Assembly (NCBI RefSeq): GCF_000190315.1
Contig: NC_015151.1
Coordinates: forward strand, 558,001 to 622,000
Length of the DNA: 64,000 nt
Source: Vulcanisaeta moutnovskia 768-28
GTDB lineage: Archaea > Thermoproteota > Thermoprotei > Thermoproteales > Thermocladiaceae
Reading direction: 5' to 3'
Below the pieces are notes generated by a model. That model was not told where the DNA came from. It did no database searches and was given only the letters and a program-made list of their open reading frames with translations. How positions within the stretch are numbered: the first letter of the stretch is position 1; each line of letters opens with the position of its first letter. Both the position numbers and the translations under genes were made by a program. Positions 8,162 through 16,516 of the stretch are shown here, piece by piece.

Positions 8162-8962
8162 ATGAGCAGGGTGAGCTGGAGCGAAGCGTGGAGGAGAGTT
8201 AGGAATGTCTTGGAAATGAGCGATTTAGTACTTGAGGTTATTGATTCTAGAGATCCCATAGAAACCAGGAATAAAAAACTCGAGAAATTACTGGACAGGT
8301 TGGGCAAACCATTAATAATTGTGATTAATAAGGCGGACTTAATTCCAATGGATATACTTAAGGAGTGGAAGAAATACCTAGAGAGGGAGTATCCCACAGT
8401 ATTCATAAGTGCCAAGAATAGGTTAGGCACTAGGAAACTCATTGTCAGTATTAAGCAATATGCACCTAGACTCCCAGTCAGGGTCTCTGTGGTTGGTTAT
8501 CCGAACGTGGGTAAATCAACAATAATTAATTACCTAAAGGGTAGGCACGTGGCTGAAACGAGCCCAGTACCTGGCTGGACCATCGGCGAACAAATTGTTA
8601 AGGCTAAGCAATGGTTAATTGTCATTGACACGCCAGGTGTCATACCACCGGAGGAGGTTAAGGACGAAGCTTTGCTAATTATTAAGGGTGCCATAGATCC
8701 ATCGAAACTTGAGGATCCTGTCTTACCAGCGGTAAAGTTAATAATGAGAATTAAGTCGTTCAACCCCAAGGCATTTATGGATAGGTATGGTGTTGATTCT
8801 GAGGATCCAATGGAACTCCTGGAATTAGTTGGTAGAAGGAGGGGATTATTATTAAAGGGTGGTAAGGTAAACATTAGGGGCGCCGCTATTGCCTTAATTA
8901 AGGATTGGATACTTGGCAAACTTATTTATTATTATAAACCTGGGGTGATTAGTAATGCCTAA
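8162..8962 (+). CDS. Circularly permuted GTPase, YlqF/MMR1-HSR1 family
   Basis: A 266-residue protein with GTPase motifs in permuted order G4-G5-G1-G3: NKAD at residues 56-59, SAK at 84-86, GYPNVGKS at 112-119, and DTPG at 156-159. It starts VSWSEAWRRVRNVLEMSDLVLEVIDSRDP, the family's N-terminal signature. Family members (YlqF/RbgA, Nog2, Lsg1) act in late large-subunit ribosome assembly, so a role in 50S maturation is likely. The stop overlaps the next gene's ATG by 8 bp, which argues for translational coupling. Confidence 0.88.
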   Translation: MSRVSWSEAWRRVRNVLEMSDLVLEVIDSRDPIETRNKKLEKLLDRLGKPLIIVINKADLIPMDILKEWKKYLEREYPTVFISAKNRLGTRKLIVSIKQYAPRLPVRVSVVGYPNVGKSTIINYLKGRHVAETSPVPGWTIGEQIVKAKQWLIVIDTPGVIPPEEVKDEALLIIKGAIDPSKLEDPVLPAVKLIMRIKSFNPKAFMDRYGVDSEDPMELLELVGRRRGLLLKGGKVNIRGAAIALIKDWILGKLIYYYKPGVISNA

Positions 8963-9863
8963 GAAGTTAATACCCATGGTACTTAAACCATCTGTTAGAC
9001 CTCTTAAGTACTATGATGTTATTGGTGATTTAATGATCAATTTCTTAACAGGTAGAAAGGCGACAATTATTAGGCAAGTTGGTGATACGGCGACATTAAT
9101 GACCAGAGCCAGGCATGAGGATGGGAGTAAATTACCAATTATTATTAATAGTAAGGATGAGTTAATTAGGTATGTTAAAATGGGTGGTATTGATTTCATG
9201 GCTTCAGTAAGTACCGCGTTGTCTAAGGGCATTGATACAGTAATAATTGATGTTAAAGGAGGCAGGAAGGTTTGGATGCTTGATAGAGGATTAGAGCTCA
9301 TGGATTTAATAGTCAGTGCTATACGTGTTACCTTTGAGTACGTAGGCTTAACGAATAATGCCATTGTATTTGATGGCATGAATGGGTTTAAGGTAATTGC
9401 ATCATTGTCTAGGGAAGTTGGGAATGAGGAAATGAAAGCTTTCATAAACCTAATAAACGAAGTCATAAATAGGAGCATGAAACCCCTTGATTTATTCCAG
9501 GCATATGGTAATGATATAATAATTGGCGGTAATACAATGCTCAAGGTTAAAATGTATAGAGTACCATTATCATTGCATTGGTCAACCAAGCTCTCCGCAA
9601 TACCAATCGCTAGAGTCTACGATTTTCTAACATTGTATGCTGACCCATCAAACGTAATAAGGCGATTAGAAACTAATAGAAAATTGCTTGAACCGTTATT
9701 TATGAAGAACCCTGTCGATTCATTACTTGATAATGTGAGCAGGTGGATTAATAATGATTATTCAATAATTTACTATATCAAGGGTGTTATTAGAAATAGG
9801 ATTAAAGGCGATGATACAGGTATGAGATTAGAAATTGATAGAGAAAACCTTAAAATAGAGTAA
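8955..9863 (+). CDS. Archaeo-eukaryotic primase (PriS)-like protein, apparently lacking catalytic residues
   Basis: A 302-residue protein not recognised by simple family words, but the order of motifs follows the small primase subunit. It has a strand ending in Asp (VIIDVKGG, D99, where PriS has DxD; the second acid is Lys101). A helix follows, then FDGMNGFKV at 139-147 (PriS has FSGxRGxHxx; the His is Lys146), then YRVPLSLHW at 201-209 (PriS has RxPxSLHxxT). Two of the usual catalytic positions are replaced, so it may be an inactive paralogue or a divergent relative. It overlaps the GTPase gene by 8 bp. Confidence 0.45.
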   Translation: MPKKLIPMVLKPSVRPLKYYDVIGDLMINFLTGRKATIIRQVGDTATLMTRARHEDGSKLPIIINSKDELIRYVKMGGIDFMASVSTALSKGIDTVIIDVKGGRKVWMLDRGLELMDLIVSAIRVTFEYVGLTNNAIVFDGMNGFKVIASLSREVGNEEMKAFINLINEVINRSMKPLDLFQAYGNDIIIGGNTMLKVKMYRVPLSLHWSTKLSAIPIARVYDFLTLYADPSNVIRRLETNRKLLEPLFMKNPVDSLLDNVSRWINNDYSIIYYIKGVIRNRIKGDDTGMRLEIDRENLKIE

Positions 9864-9884
9864 TGCCTTATTAATCGATAAGCG

Positions 9885-10505
9885 ATGAGGAAAGTCATAA
9901 TTGCGTTCATTGCTATTGGTATAATAATACTCATAATGTCAAACATAAGGATTACATTACCAATAATAGTTAGCGCATCAATACCTAGTTTAAGTGAGGT
10001 TGTTAATGTAACACCAGGATTGAAATTAATCATTAGTGATACTAACGGCTCACTAGCACTAATACCCATTAAGGGTTATTCAGCATTCATAAACATGGTT
10101 GATTATTTATCCCCAATATTCGTTTTCGTGGGAATAATAATCTCAATAGCACTCCTAGTAATTAAGAAAAATCAGAAAATCGATATCTCAGATCCATTAT
10201 TCTTCGGCATATTACTAATGCTCATAATATCATTAATATTTGCATTCCCAATACCAACACAGGTATATCTAAGTGAAGGATCATTAACAAAGACAATTCT
10301 TATCGGCATTAATGCGTACGTAGGCTTCTCATCAATAATGTACTTAATAAGCACAGTACTGCTAGTAATGAGTACCTGGCTTTACCGGGAACAAACCATC
10401 ATGGAAAACCTGTACTCAGATATTGACCAGTTAATGAGCATGACCGTTATGCTTAAGAGTGAGGAAGAAACAGAGCAATCAGAGAGTAATGAAGAAGGTC
10501 AGTAA
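9885..10505 (+). CDS. Hypothetical membrane protein, four transmembrane segments
   Basis: A 206-residue protein with hydrophobic segments at about residues 5-25, 70-92, 105-122 and 135-160. A roughly 45-residue extracytoplasmic loop lies between TM1 and TM2. The C-terminal tail is acidic (EEETEQSESNEEGQ) and probably cytoplasmic. I do not recognise the family. It lies 21 bp after the primase-like gene, and its last codons overlap the following Zn-ribbon gene, so it belongs to the same transcription unit. Confidence 0.6.
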   Translation: MRKVIIAFIAIGIIILIMSNIRITLPIIVSASIPSLSEVVNVTPGLKLIISDTNGSLALIPIKGYSAFINMVDYLSPIFVFVGIIISIALLVIKKNQKIDISDPLFFGILLMLIISLIFAFPIPTQVYLSEGSLTKTILIGINAYVGFSSIMYLISTVLLVMSTWLYREQTIMENLYSDIDQLMSMTVMLKSEEETEQSESNEEGQ

Positions 10506-10650
10506 TAAGGGCGTGATCTGCTTCTTCTGTCTAAGAAGGGTTAAGGAGTACTACATAGTTGACTATGAGGTTAAGGAGCTAGGCATAGTATTCAAGGTCT
10601 ATGCATGCCCTGAGTGCTACGCCAAAATCACATCACGCAGGGAAAAGTAG
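10489..10650 (+). CDS. Small zinc-ribbon protein, 53 residues
   Basis: Start chosen at the ATG at 10489, inside the end of the upstream membrane-protein gene (17-bp overlap); an earlier in-frame ATG at 10459 would add ten hydrophilic residues. The protein carries two CxxC pairs, CFFC and CPEC, separated by about 30 residues, consistent with one structural zinc site. It is the last gene of the GTPase cluster. The family is not identified. Its coupling to the upstream gene supports expression. Confidence 0.55.
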   Translation: MKKVSNKGVICFFCLRRVKEYYIVDYEVKELGIVFKVYACPECYAKITSRREK

Positions 10651-10684
10651 AGCACCAGGAAAAGTTAATAATCATTCATTAATA

Positions 10685-11374
10685 TCATAAACGTCTCCAG
10701 GAAACACTAAATGACCTTATACCGTCAATTATACCGTCAAACTCATTAATGAATGAATTAACCTGGTAAATACTGACCACTGGTACACCCTCGATTAACT
10801 CCGTGGATGCCCTATGCCATGTAATAACCACGGGTATTAACAATGCCTCACCCCAATTAACACCAATCCTACTCATCAAAACCTCAGGCTCCCTGGCAAC
10901 CGACCCAACCTTCTCTAGGTGTCTACCCACTATTTGCCGTATCGATGATGAAACCCTCCTCCAATGCTTAGCCTCTATCAGTAATACCCAAGGCCTCCTA
11001 TAGGCTATTACATCGAATTCAACCCTAGAACCAGCCACGGGAACCCTAAGCCTACTAACAACCCTAAACCCCCACTCCTCAAACAATAGCCTTATCAAAG
11101 CCTCAAATTCATCCCACGGTAAATACCTCGATATCGACTCAAGATCAACATAAACACCCCTATCCACAAAGTACCTAATCAACCTATGAGGCGGTATGAC
11201 AGACTTATAGCCATCACCAATCCTAACCAAAATCCCCTCATTAATTAACGAATTTATAAAATCATCAATCATAAAATCGCCAAGACCAGACTCTCTCTTA
11301 AGTGATTCACGTGTGAAGACTCCATCCTTAGAGACCATTATCAACGCCTTAACAAGCCTCTCCCTTAAGCTCAT
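10685..11374 (-). CDS. PD-(D/E)XK nuclease-like protein with N-terminal winged helix
   Basis: 229 residues from the ATG at 11374, preferred because a TATA-like box (gctataagtg, about 11399-11408) lies 26 bp upstream; an in-frame GTG at 11401 would fall inside that box. The N-terminal 60 residues look like a winged helix (VKALIMVSKDGVFTRESL...FINSLINEGILVRI). A nuclease fold follows: FEALIRLLFEEWGF, then EFDVIA...VLLIEAKHW, which matches the D-x(n)-ExK active site of Mrr/restriction-endonuclease-like proteins. It may act in DNA repair or defence. No methylase is nearby. Confidence 0.65.
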   Translation of the reverse strand: MSLRERLVKALIMVSKDGVFTRESLKRESGLGDFMIDDFINSLINEGILVRIGDGYKSVIPPHRLIRYFVDRGVYVDLESISRYLPWDEFEALIRLLFEEWGFRVVSRLRVPVAGSRVEFDVIAYRRPWVLLIEAKHWRRVSSSIRQIVGRHLEKVGSVAREPEVLMSRIGVNWGEALLIPVVITWHRASTELIEGVPVVSIYQVNSFINEFDGIIDGIRSFSVSWRRL

Positions 11375-11413
11375 TCTCAATAAATGTATTTTAACACCCA
11401 CTTATAGCATTTT

Positions 11414-11472
11414 GCGGTGATGAAACTTCAGCGGCGGATGAATACCAATGAATGGTGGGTCAGGGACTGATT
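11414..11472 (+). ncRNA. Candidate C/D box sRNA (tentative)
   Basis: A perfect C box, GTGATGA, lies at 11417-11423 and a perfect D box, CTGA, at 11467-11470, which gives a product of about 58 nt. A T/A-rich element (tgtattttaac, around 11385-11395) is about 25 bp upstream of the expected 5' end. The internal boxes are poor: possible D' near 11435-11439 and possible C' with core ATGA at 11448-11451. It abuts the stop of the convergent aldehyde dehydrogenase gene at 11471. It is supported only by box pattern and spacing. Confidence 0.4.
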
Positions 11473-12973
11473 ACTTATACGTCATGACTATAGTCTTCAG
11501 CTCAGTAACATCCTCCACACTAAATCCAACCCCCTCACGCCCGAATCCAGACTCCTTTACGCCACCGAAGGGGAATAGACCGAGTCCATGCCTTGGGAAG
11601 TCGTTTATTGTGACCTCACCCACTTCCAGAGACCTCGCTACTTTCCATAACGTGTTTAAGTCACGGCCGAATACTGCTGCGTCAAGGCCATAAACAACCT
11701 CGTTAGCTACCTCAATAGCCTCATCAATTGACATAACCCTTATAATGGGTATCACAGGTCCGAAAGTCTCCTCAAGCGCCAGCCTAGACTTCCTACTTAC
11801 GTTATCAACTACGGTAGGCTCATGATAGGTGAGCCAGTACTTACCGCCATACATTAACTTACCGCCTTTCATCAATGCATCATCAACCATTGAATGAACT
11901 CTCTCAACAGCATTGGTATCTATTAATGGACCAACCTTAACCTTTGGATCACGTGGATCACCAACAACCCACCCATTCATCTCCTTAATTATGTAATTAA
12001 TTAATTCATCAGCAATACTGCTCATGGCTATAACTCTACTAATGGCATCACAACGTTGCCCAGAGAGCCTTAATGAACCAATAACTATTTTCCTGGCCGC
12101 ATCCTTCAGATCAGCATCCTCAAGAACTATGGCTGGAGCCTTACCACCGAGCTCAAGTTGCAGTTTCTTTAATCCAGCCATCCTCATAACCCTGAGTCCG
12201 GTCTCTGTACTACCAGTTAAGGTAATAGCTCTAACTAGTGGATGTGTAATCATTGCATCACCCACGGTAGCACCAGGGCCGGTAATCATTGCGAAGTAAT
12301 TACCGAGTCCGGCATACTCAATAGCCTTAGCTATTAGCACGCCAGTTATTGGCGTATAACTTGATGGCTTAAAAATAACAGGATTACCTGCAAGTAAGGC
12401 TGTGGCTATCTTAACAATCGACGTGAATAATGGGTAATTAAATGGAGCAATAGCCGCCACTACACCGATAGGCTCCCTAACAACAATTGCATACTTATTC
12501 TCAGTACCCGCACTGTACTCACCGGGAATACCGACGTTTAATAACCTGCCAAGATCTTGGTGTATCATCCTTAACCTAGTTATTGCTGATTCAACTTCGC
12601 CCTCAGCCTCATCAATTGGCTTTCCACCTTCAATAACAAGAACATCCCTAAACAACTGCTTATATTCCTCTATGAAATCAGCTACCTTAATCAACATGTC
12701 AGCACGTTTATGCGCTGGTATTACCTTAAGTGACAACCATGAGTAATGAAGCCTCTCTATGGCTGAATTTACGTACTCAGCACCTAACTTATTAACTTGG
12801 GCAATTACCTCGCCATTTATTGGCGATTTAACAGGCATGTAATTACCAAAGTCAACCCATGAACCGGTAATGAAGACACGGAAAACACCGAACTTCGTCA
12901 TAGTATCATGAAACTCTCTTGGTAATTCTGGAAGCATTACCGGGCCGAGTAGGTTTACGTTAATTACTTGCAT
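11471..12973 (-). CDS. gapN: Non-phosphorylating glyceraldehyde-3-phosphate dehydrogenase (GAPN-type aldehyde dehydrogenase)
   Basis: A 500-residue aldehyde dehydrogenase whose length and N-terminus match GAPN of Thermoproteus tenax. Catalytic residues are visible: general base Glu274 in LELGGK and nucleophile Cys308 in SGQRCD. The cofactor site includes APFNYP and the GSTETG loop. GAPN oxidises glyceraldehyde-3-phosphate directly to 3-phosphoglycerate with NAD(P)+, bypassing substrate-level phosphorylation. In Thermoproteus it is allosterically controlled. A box near 12996-13006 sits about 27 bp upstream of the ATG. The GAPN assignment over other ALDHs is based on resemblance and genome context. 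Confidence 0.82.
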   Translation of the reverse strand: MQVINVNLLGPVMLPELPREFHDTMTKFGVFRVFITGSWVDFGNYMPVKSPINGEVIAQVNKLGAEYVNSAIERLHYSWLSLKVIPAHKRADMLIKVADFIEEYKQLFRDVLVIEGGKPIDEAEGEVESAITRLRMIHQDLGRLLNVGIPGEYSAGTENKYAIVVREPIGVVAAIAPFNYPLFTSIVKIATALLAGNPVIFKPSSYTPITGVLIAKAIEYAGLGNYFAMITGPGATVGDAMITHPLVRAITLTGSTETGLRVMRMAGLKKLQLELGGKAPAIVLEDADLKDAARKIVIGSLRLSGQRCDAISRVIAMSSIADELINYIIKEMNGWVVGDPRDPKVKVGPLIDTNAVERVHSMVDDALMKGGKLMYGGKYWLTYHEPTVVDNVSRKSRLALEETFGPVIPIIRVMSIDEAIEVANEVVYGLDAAVFGRDLNTLWKVARSLEVGEVTINDFPRHGLGLFPFGGVKESGFGREGVGFSVEDVTELKTIVMTYK

Positions 12974-13078
12974 TAACCATGTTTGGTAATTACCTCAAAT
13001 AAATCTTGTGGGTTTAATCATCCTTACGGAATTTAACGATCAGAAATACTTATCTGTAAGTAAACATAGTATTATGTA

Positions 13079-13846
13079 ATGATTGCACGTGAGTTAATGA
13101 CAGGTAATGTAGTTGCAATTAATTCCCATGAGGAATTAATAACTGCGGTACAATTAATGATTGACCATGGATTTAGGCATGTACCTATCCTAGAAGGTGG
13201 TTCATTAAAGTCCATAATAACTGCATTAGGGGCTATTAATGGTATTATTAATAATGGTGTTAATGCCCTAAAGGAACCCGTAGCTAAGCATGGTAGTGAT
13301 AAATTCATTATTGCATCTCCTGATGATGATGCAGTAATGGTGATTAAGAAAATGCTTAATAATAATGTTGATGCAGCATTAATACTCAGGGATAATGATT
13401 TAACCGGCATTATTACCGAGCGTGATGTGGTTTCTAAGATGCCCGAGCAATTATTTATCAAGTATAGAGTCCATGAAGTGGCAAATAAAAGCCCTATATG
13501 CATTAATGAGGAGGTTACATTAAGGACGGCGATGGAGACCATGATAAGCCATGGTATTCGGCACTTATTAATTACTGAACAGGATAAATTACTTGGAGTG
13601 ATCTCCGTTAAGGACATACTTAAGCACGTGATTAAGTATTATAAACTCAGGGGCCAGGTTGATCTTAATATAACAATCTCCAAATTAATGAGCCACAATC
13701 CAGTAACGATCGATAGTGGCGCATCACTAATAGATGCTATTAAGCTTATGAGAAGAAATAACATTAGTTCATTACCAATTGTCGAGATGGGTAAATTAAT
13801 GGGCCTTATTACGGAGCACGATATTGTTAAAAACATGATAAAATAA
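13079..13846 (+). CDS. Four-CBS-domain protein
   Basis: 255 residues composed almost entirely of two Bateman modules (four CBS repeats). Each repeat ends with the signature LxGIITxxDIV or a variant: LTGIITERDVVS, LLGVISVKDILK, LMGLITEHDIVK; the first repeat is diverged. No catalytic or DNA-binding domain is fused. Such proteins bind adenosine nucleotides and report energy status; the partner is unknown. It is divergent from gapN with 105 bp between them, and the ATG sits about 26 bp after a TATA-like box (aaatacttat, near 13044). Confidence 0.85.
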   Translation: MIARELMTGNVVAINSHEELITAVQLMIDHGFRHVPILEGGSLKSIITALGAINGIINNGVNALKEPVAKHGSDKFIIASPDDDAVMVIKKMLNNNVDAALILRDNDLTGIITERDVVSKMPEQLFIKYRVHEVANKSPICINEEVTLRTAMETMISHGIRHLLITEQDKLLGVISVKDILKHVIKYYKLRGQVDLNITISKLMSHNPVTIDSGASLIDAIKLMRRNNISSLPIVEMGKLMGLITEHDIVKNMIK

Positions 13847-13879
13847 AATTAAGGAAACTAAACATTTAAGAAAGAGCCA

Positions 13880-14512
13880 TCAGATCTTAATTGCATTCTT
13901 AATTACGTCCCTAACCTCCTCACTTAAGCCTGGGACCTTCTCTCTAACGTTTTTTCTTAAGTCCTCGTAATAATTATTGCCATATGAATCAATTATTACT
14001 GATAATGGCCCAAAATTCTCAACCTCAAGAACCCACATGGCCTCTGCAACACCTAAATCAAGCCAATGAACATCAATTACCCTCCTTATAGCCTGAGCCG
14101 CAAGAACTCCCGCACCTCCTGTGAATATCGCATATGCCGCCTTATACCTCTTCATAGCCTCTGTAGTCTTTGGACCCATGCCGCCCTTACCAATGACCAA
14201 CTTAACACCTAATTTCTCAATGACCTCTGGTTCGAAATCATCCATCCTGGCACTCGTTGTTGGACCCATACTTACAATTCTCCAAGTATTGCCTTGCTTA
14301 AGCGCCACGGGACCTGCATGATAAATAACACCACCCTTAAGGTCTACAGGTAGTTTTTCACCCTTATGTAGTAATTCAACCATTCTCACATGCGCCGCAT
14401 CCCTGGCACTAATTATGACCCCACTTACATATATTGTATCACCAACCCTTAATTTAGTAATGTCGTCATCCAGTATGGGCGTTTTAAGGTAGTAAGTCCC
14501 CATACGTATCAA
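13880..14512 (-). CDS. Fumarate hydratase class I, beta (C-terminal-domain) subunit
   Basis: A 210-residue protein matching the C-terminal half of class I fumarases. It has the conserved GxIxxAGPV (GGVIYHAGPVAL), SMGPTTSARMD near residue 83, and GKGGMG. It works with the alpha subunit, which supplies the 4Fe-4S cluster, to interconvert fumarate and malate in the citric acid cycle. The alpha gene is not downstream but divergent: 99 bp separate the two start codons, so they may share a bidirectional promoter region. Confidence 0.9.
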   Translation of the reverse strand: MIRMGTYYLKTPILDDDITKLRVGDTIYVSGVIISARDAAHVRMVELLHKGEKLPVDLKGGVIYHAGPVALKQGNTWRIVSMGPTTSARMDDFEPEVIEKLGVKLVIGKGGMGPKTTEAMKRYKAAYAIFTGGAGVLAAQAIRRVIDVHWLDLGVAEAMWVLEVENFGPLSVIIDSYGNNYYEDLRKNVREKVPGLSEEVRDVIKNAIKI

Positions 14513-14611
14513 TTAAGTTCCCAAGTCGGGTGTAATTAAGTATTCCTCTAAGTATTTTCCATAAGCAAACATAGGTTTAAAGTTTTAATACAAGTAAAGC
14601 GATGTTCACCC

Positions 14612-15490
14612 ATGCCGAGCCTTGAGGACGTAGTAAAGGAGGCAGCGAAGGCAATAGTGAGAATGGCTAGCGTATCCCCAGCTGAGGATGTGATTAATGC
14701 ATTGAGGAACGCTGTTAAGATTGAGGTACACGAACCAAGTAAGGTTCAGTTAAACGCTATATTAACTAATATTGAATTGGCGCAGAAGTACACAGCCGCC
14801 GTGTGCCAGGATACTGGTGTTCCAACATTCTTCATAAAGTTGGGTGATGAGTTCCCAATCAGGAGTAAATTATTCTCTATCCTTACAGAAGCCGTGAGGG
14901 AGGTTACCAAGGAATTACCACTAAGGTCTAATTCTGTGGATCCATTAACGGAAAAGAATCCAGGAGATAATTCCGGGATTGGAATACCTGTCTTTGATGT
15001 CGAGTTATTTAATGGGAATTACCTGGAATTAATCTATACGCCAAAGGGTGGTGGTACCGAGTTACCCAGTAAGGCTTTCGTAGTGCCGCCAGGTAATGCC
15101 TGGGAAAGATTACCCGAGCTCGTACTTAACGCCGTAATAGATGCAGGACCGATGCCATGTCCACCAGTCATTGTTGGTATTGGTATAGGCCCTAACCTCG
15201 ATGTTGCGGCTAAACTCGCCAAGAAGGCGGCGGTGCTAAGACCAGTTGGTTCTAGGAATAATAATCCTGATATTGCTAAGATTGAGGATGCATTACTAAA
15301 TGCCATTAATAAGTTGGGCATTGGTGCTCATGGAACTGGCGGTAAAGTAACGGCACTCGATGTCCATATTGAGTACGCCTATAGACACCCAGCAACCTTC
15401 GCGATAGGCATAGTTTTCTCCTGCTGGGCAACCAGGAGGGCTAGAGCAATCGTTTATCCTGATGGTAAGTATGAAATTAAACCACTATAA
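14612..15490 (+). CDS. Fumarate hydratase class I, alpha (Fe-S) subunit
   Basis: A 292-residue protein equal to the N-terminal half of class I fumarase. Cluster cysteines are visible in VCQDTG (near residue 70), in PMPCPP (near 188) and in the C-terminal FSCWATRR. The NNPD and GAHGTGGKVTALDVHIE stretches are family hallmarks. With the divergent beta subunit it forms the heteromeric fumarase of the citric acid cycle. A TATA box (ggtttaaag, 14571-14579) lies about 35 bp before the ATG. Confidence 0.9.
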   Translation: MPSLEDVVKEAAKAIVRMASVSPAEDVINALRNAVKIEVHEPSKVQLNAILTNIELAQKYTAAVCQDTGVPTFFIKLGDEFPIRSKLFSILTEAVREVTKELPLRSNSVDPLTEKNPGDNSGIGIPVFDVELFNGNYLELIYTPKGGGTELPSKAFVVPPGNAWERLPELVLNAVIDAGPMPCPPVIVGIGIGPNLDVAAKLAKKAAVLRPVGSRNNNPDIAKIEDALLNAINKLGIGAHGTGGKVTALDVHIEYAYRHPATFAIGIVFSCWATRRARAIVYPDGKYEIKPL

Positions 15491-15627
15491 CAAGGAATCC
15501 AATTATAGCATGACGCTTCGTTAAATAATATTTCTTAACCCTATGGTTTTTCCTAATTAAATCCATGAAATTTACAAAGTGGAATAAACTTTAAGATTAA
15601 ACTCATTAATAATCGCTTTGAGCTTTT

Positions 15628-16470
15628 ATGAGTTATGGCTTATTTAGGCTTATTGAGTTATTTATCGCAGCATTGATTATATCATTTATAACATCCCAGG
15701 GAGGAATATCCGGCGCCTACTTATTACTGCCAATACAATCATATATCCTTAATACCGTAAACCCAGTAATAAGTAGTACAAACTTATTGTATAATCTAAT
15801 CTCAATACCATTAAGCATTCATGCGTATATTCGTGAAAGAAGAATCGCAATGCCATTTGCGTTAATCCTAATCATGGGGGCGTCAGCAGGGACCGTGGTA
15901 GGGACATGGTTAAGAGAACATTACTTAACCGATGGTTATGCATTTTCCTGTTTCATGGGTTTCGTATTATTTTCATTAGCCGCGGAGCTTATCTTAAACT
16001 CCTTGTTTGTAAGGCAGATCCATACTTATGAATCAGTAATACGGTGTAGTCGTGATGGATCATCGCTGGTCATTATAACGAATAAGGGCAATGCCTATAG
16101 GGTCAACACTGCATTACTGGTGATTATTACGGTATTGGTAGGCATCGTAAGCGGTGCCTATGGTATAGGCGGTGCGTCAATACTATCACCAATATTAATA
16201 GGTCCCATGGGATTACCGACCTACATAATCTCGGGACCAACATTGGTGGTAACACTAGTCGTATCCCTTATCGGAATACTATCATATACATACCTTGGTT
16301 ACCCGCCCGATATTATTAATGGGTTATCCATAGGTCTTGGAGGAATGATTGGTATTTACCTAGGTACAATTACCCAGAGAAGGCTTTCGGAGCGCTTTAT
16401 CAAGCTCATAGTGGCTGCGGTCACGATAATCATGAGCCTCTGCTCCATGTTGTATGTGTCAAGAATTTGA
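15628..16470 (+). CDS. TauE/SafE-family membrane transporter (sulfite/anion exporter type)
   Basis: A 280-residue protein with about eight transmembrane segments in two repeats. Each repeat starts with the family's Gly-rich helix: FITSQGGISGAYLLLPIQ near residue 22 and GIVSGAYGIGGASILSPIL near 180. TauE/SafE proteins export sulfite, sulfoacetate or other small anions. In a sulfur-metabolising crenarchaeon a sulfur oxyanion is plausible, but the substrate is not shown by sequence. It is separated from the fumarase gene by 137 AT-rich bases. Confidence 0.8.
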   Translation: MSYGLFRLIELFIAALIISFITSQGGISGAYLLLPIQSYILNTVNPVISSTNLLYNLISIPLSIHAYIRERRIAMPFALILIMGASAGTVVGTWLREHYLTDGYAFSCFMGFVLFSLAAELILNSLFVRQIHTYESVIRCSRDGSSLVIITNKGNAYRVNTALLVIITVLVGIVSGAYGIGGASILSPILIGPMGLPTYIISGPTLVVTLVVSLIGILSYTYLGYPPDIINGLSIGLGGMIGIYLGTITQRRLSERFIKLIVAAVTIIMSLCSMLYVSRI

Positions 16471-16516
16471 AAACCGCCGCATACTACTTTAAATTAAGGC
16501 TGATTACGACGACATA

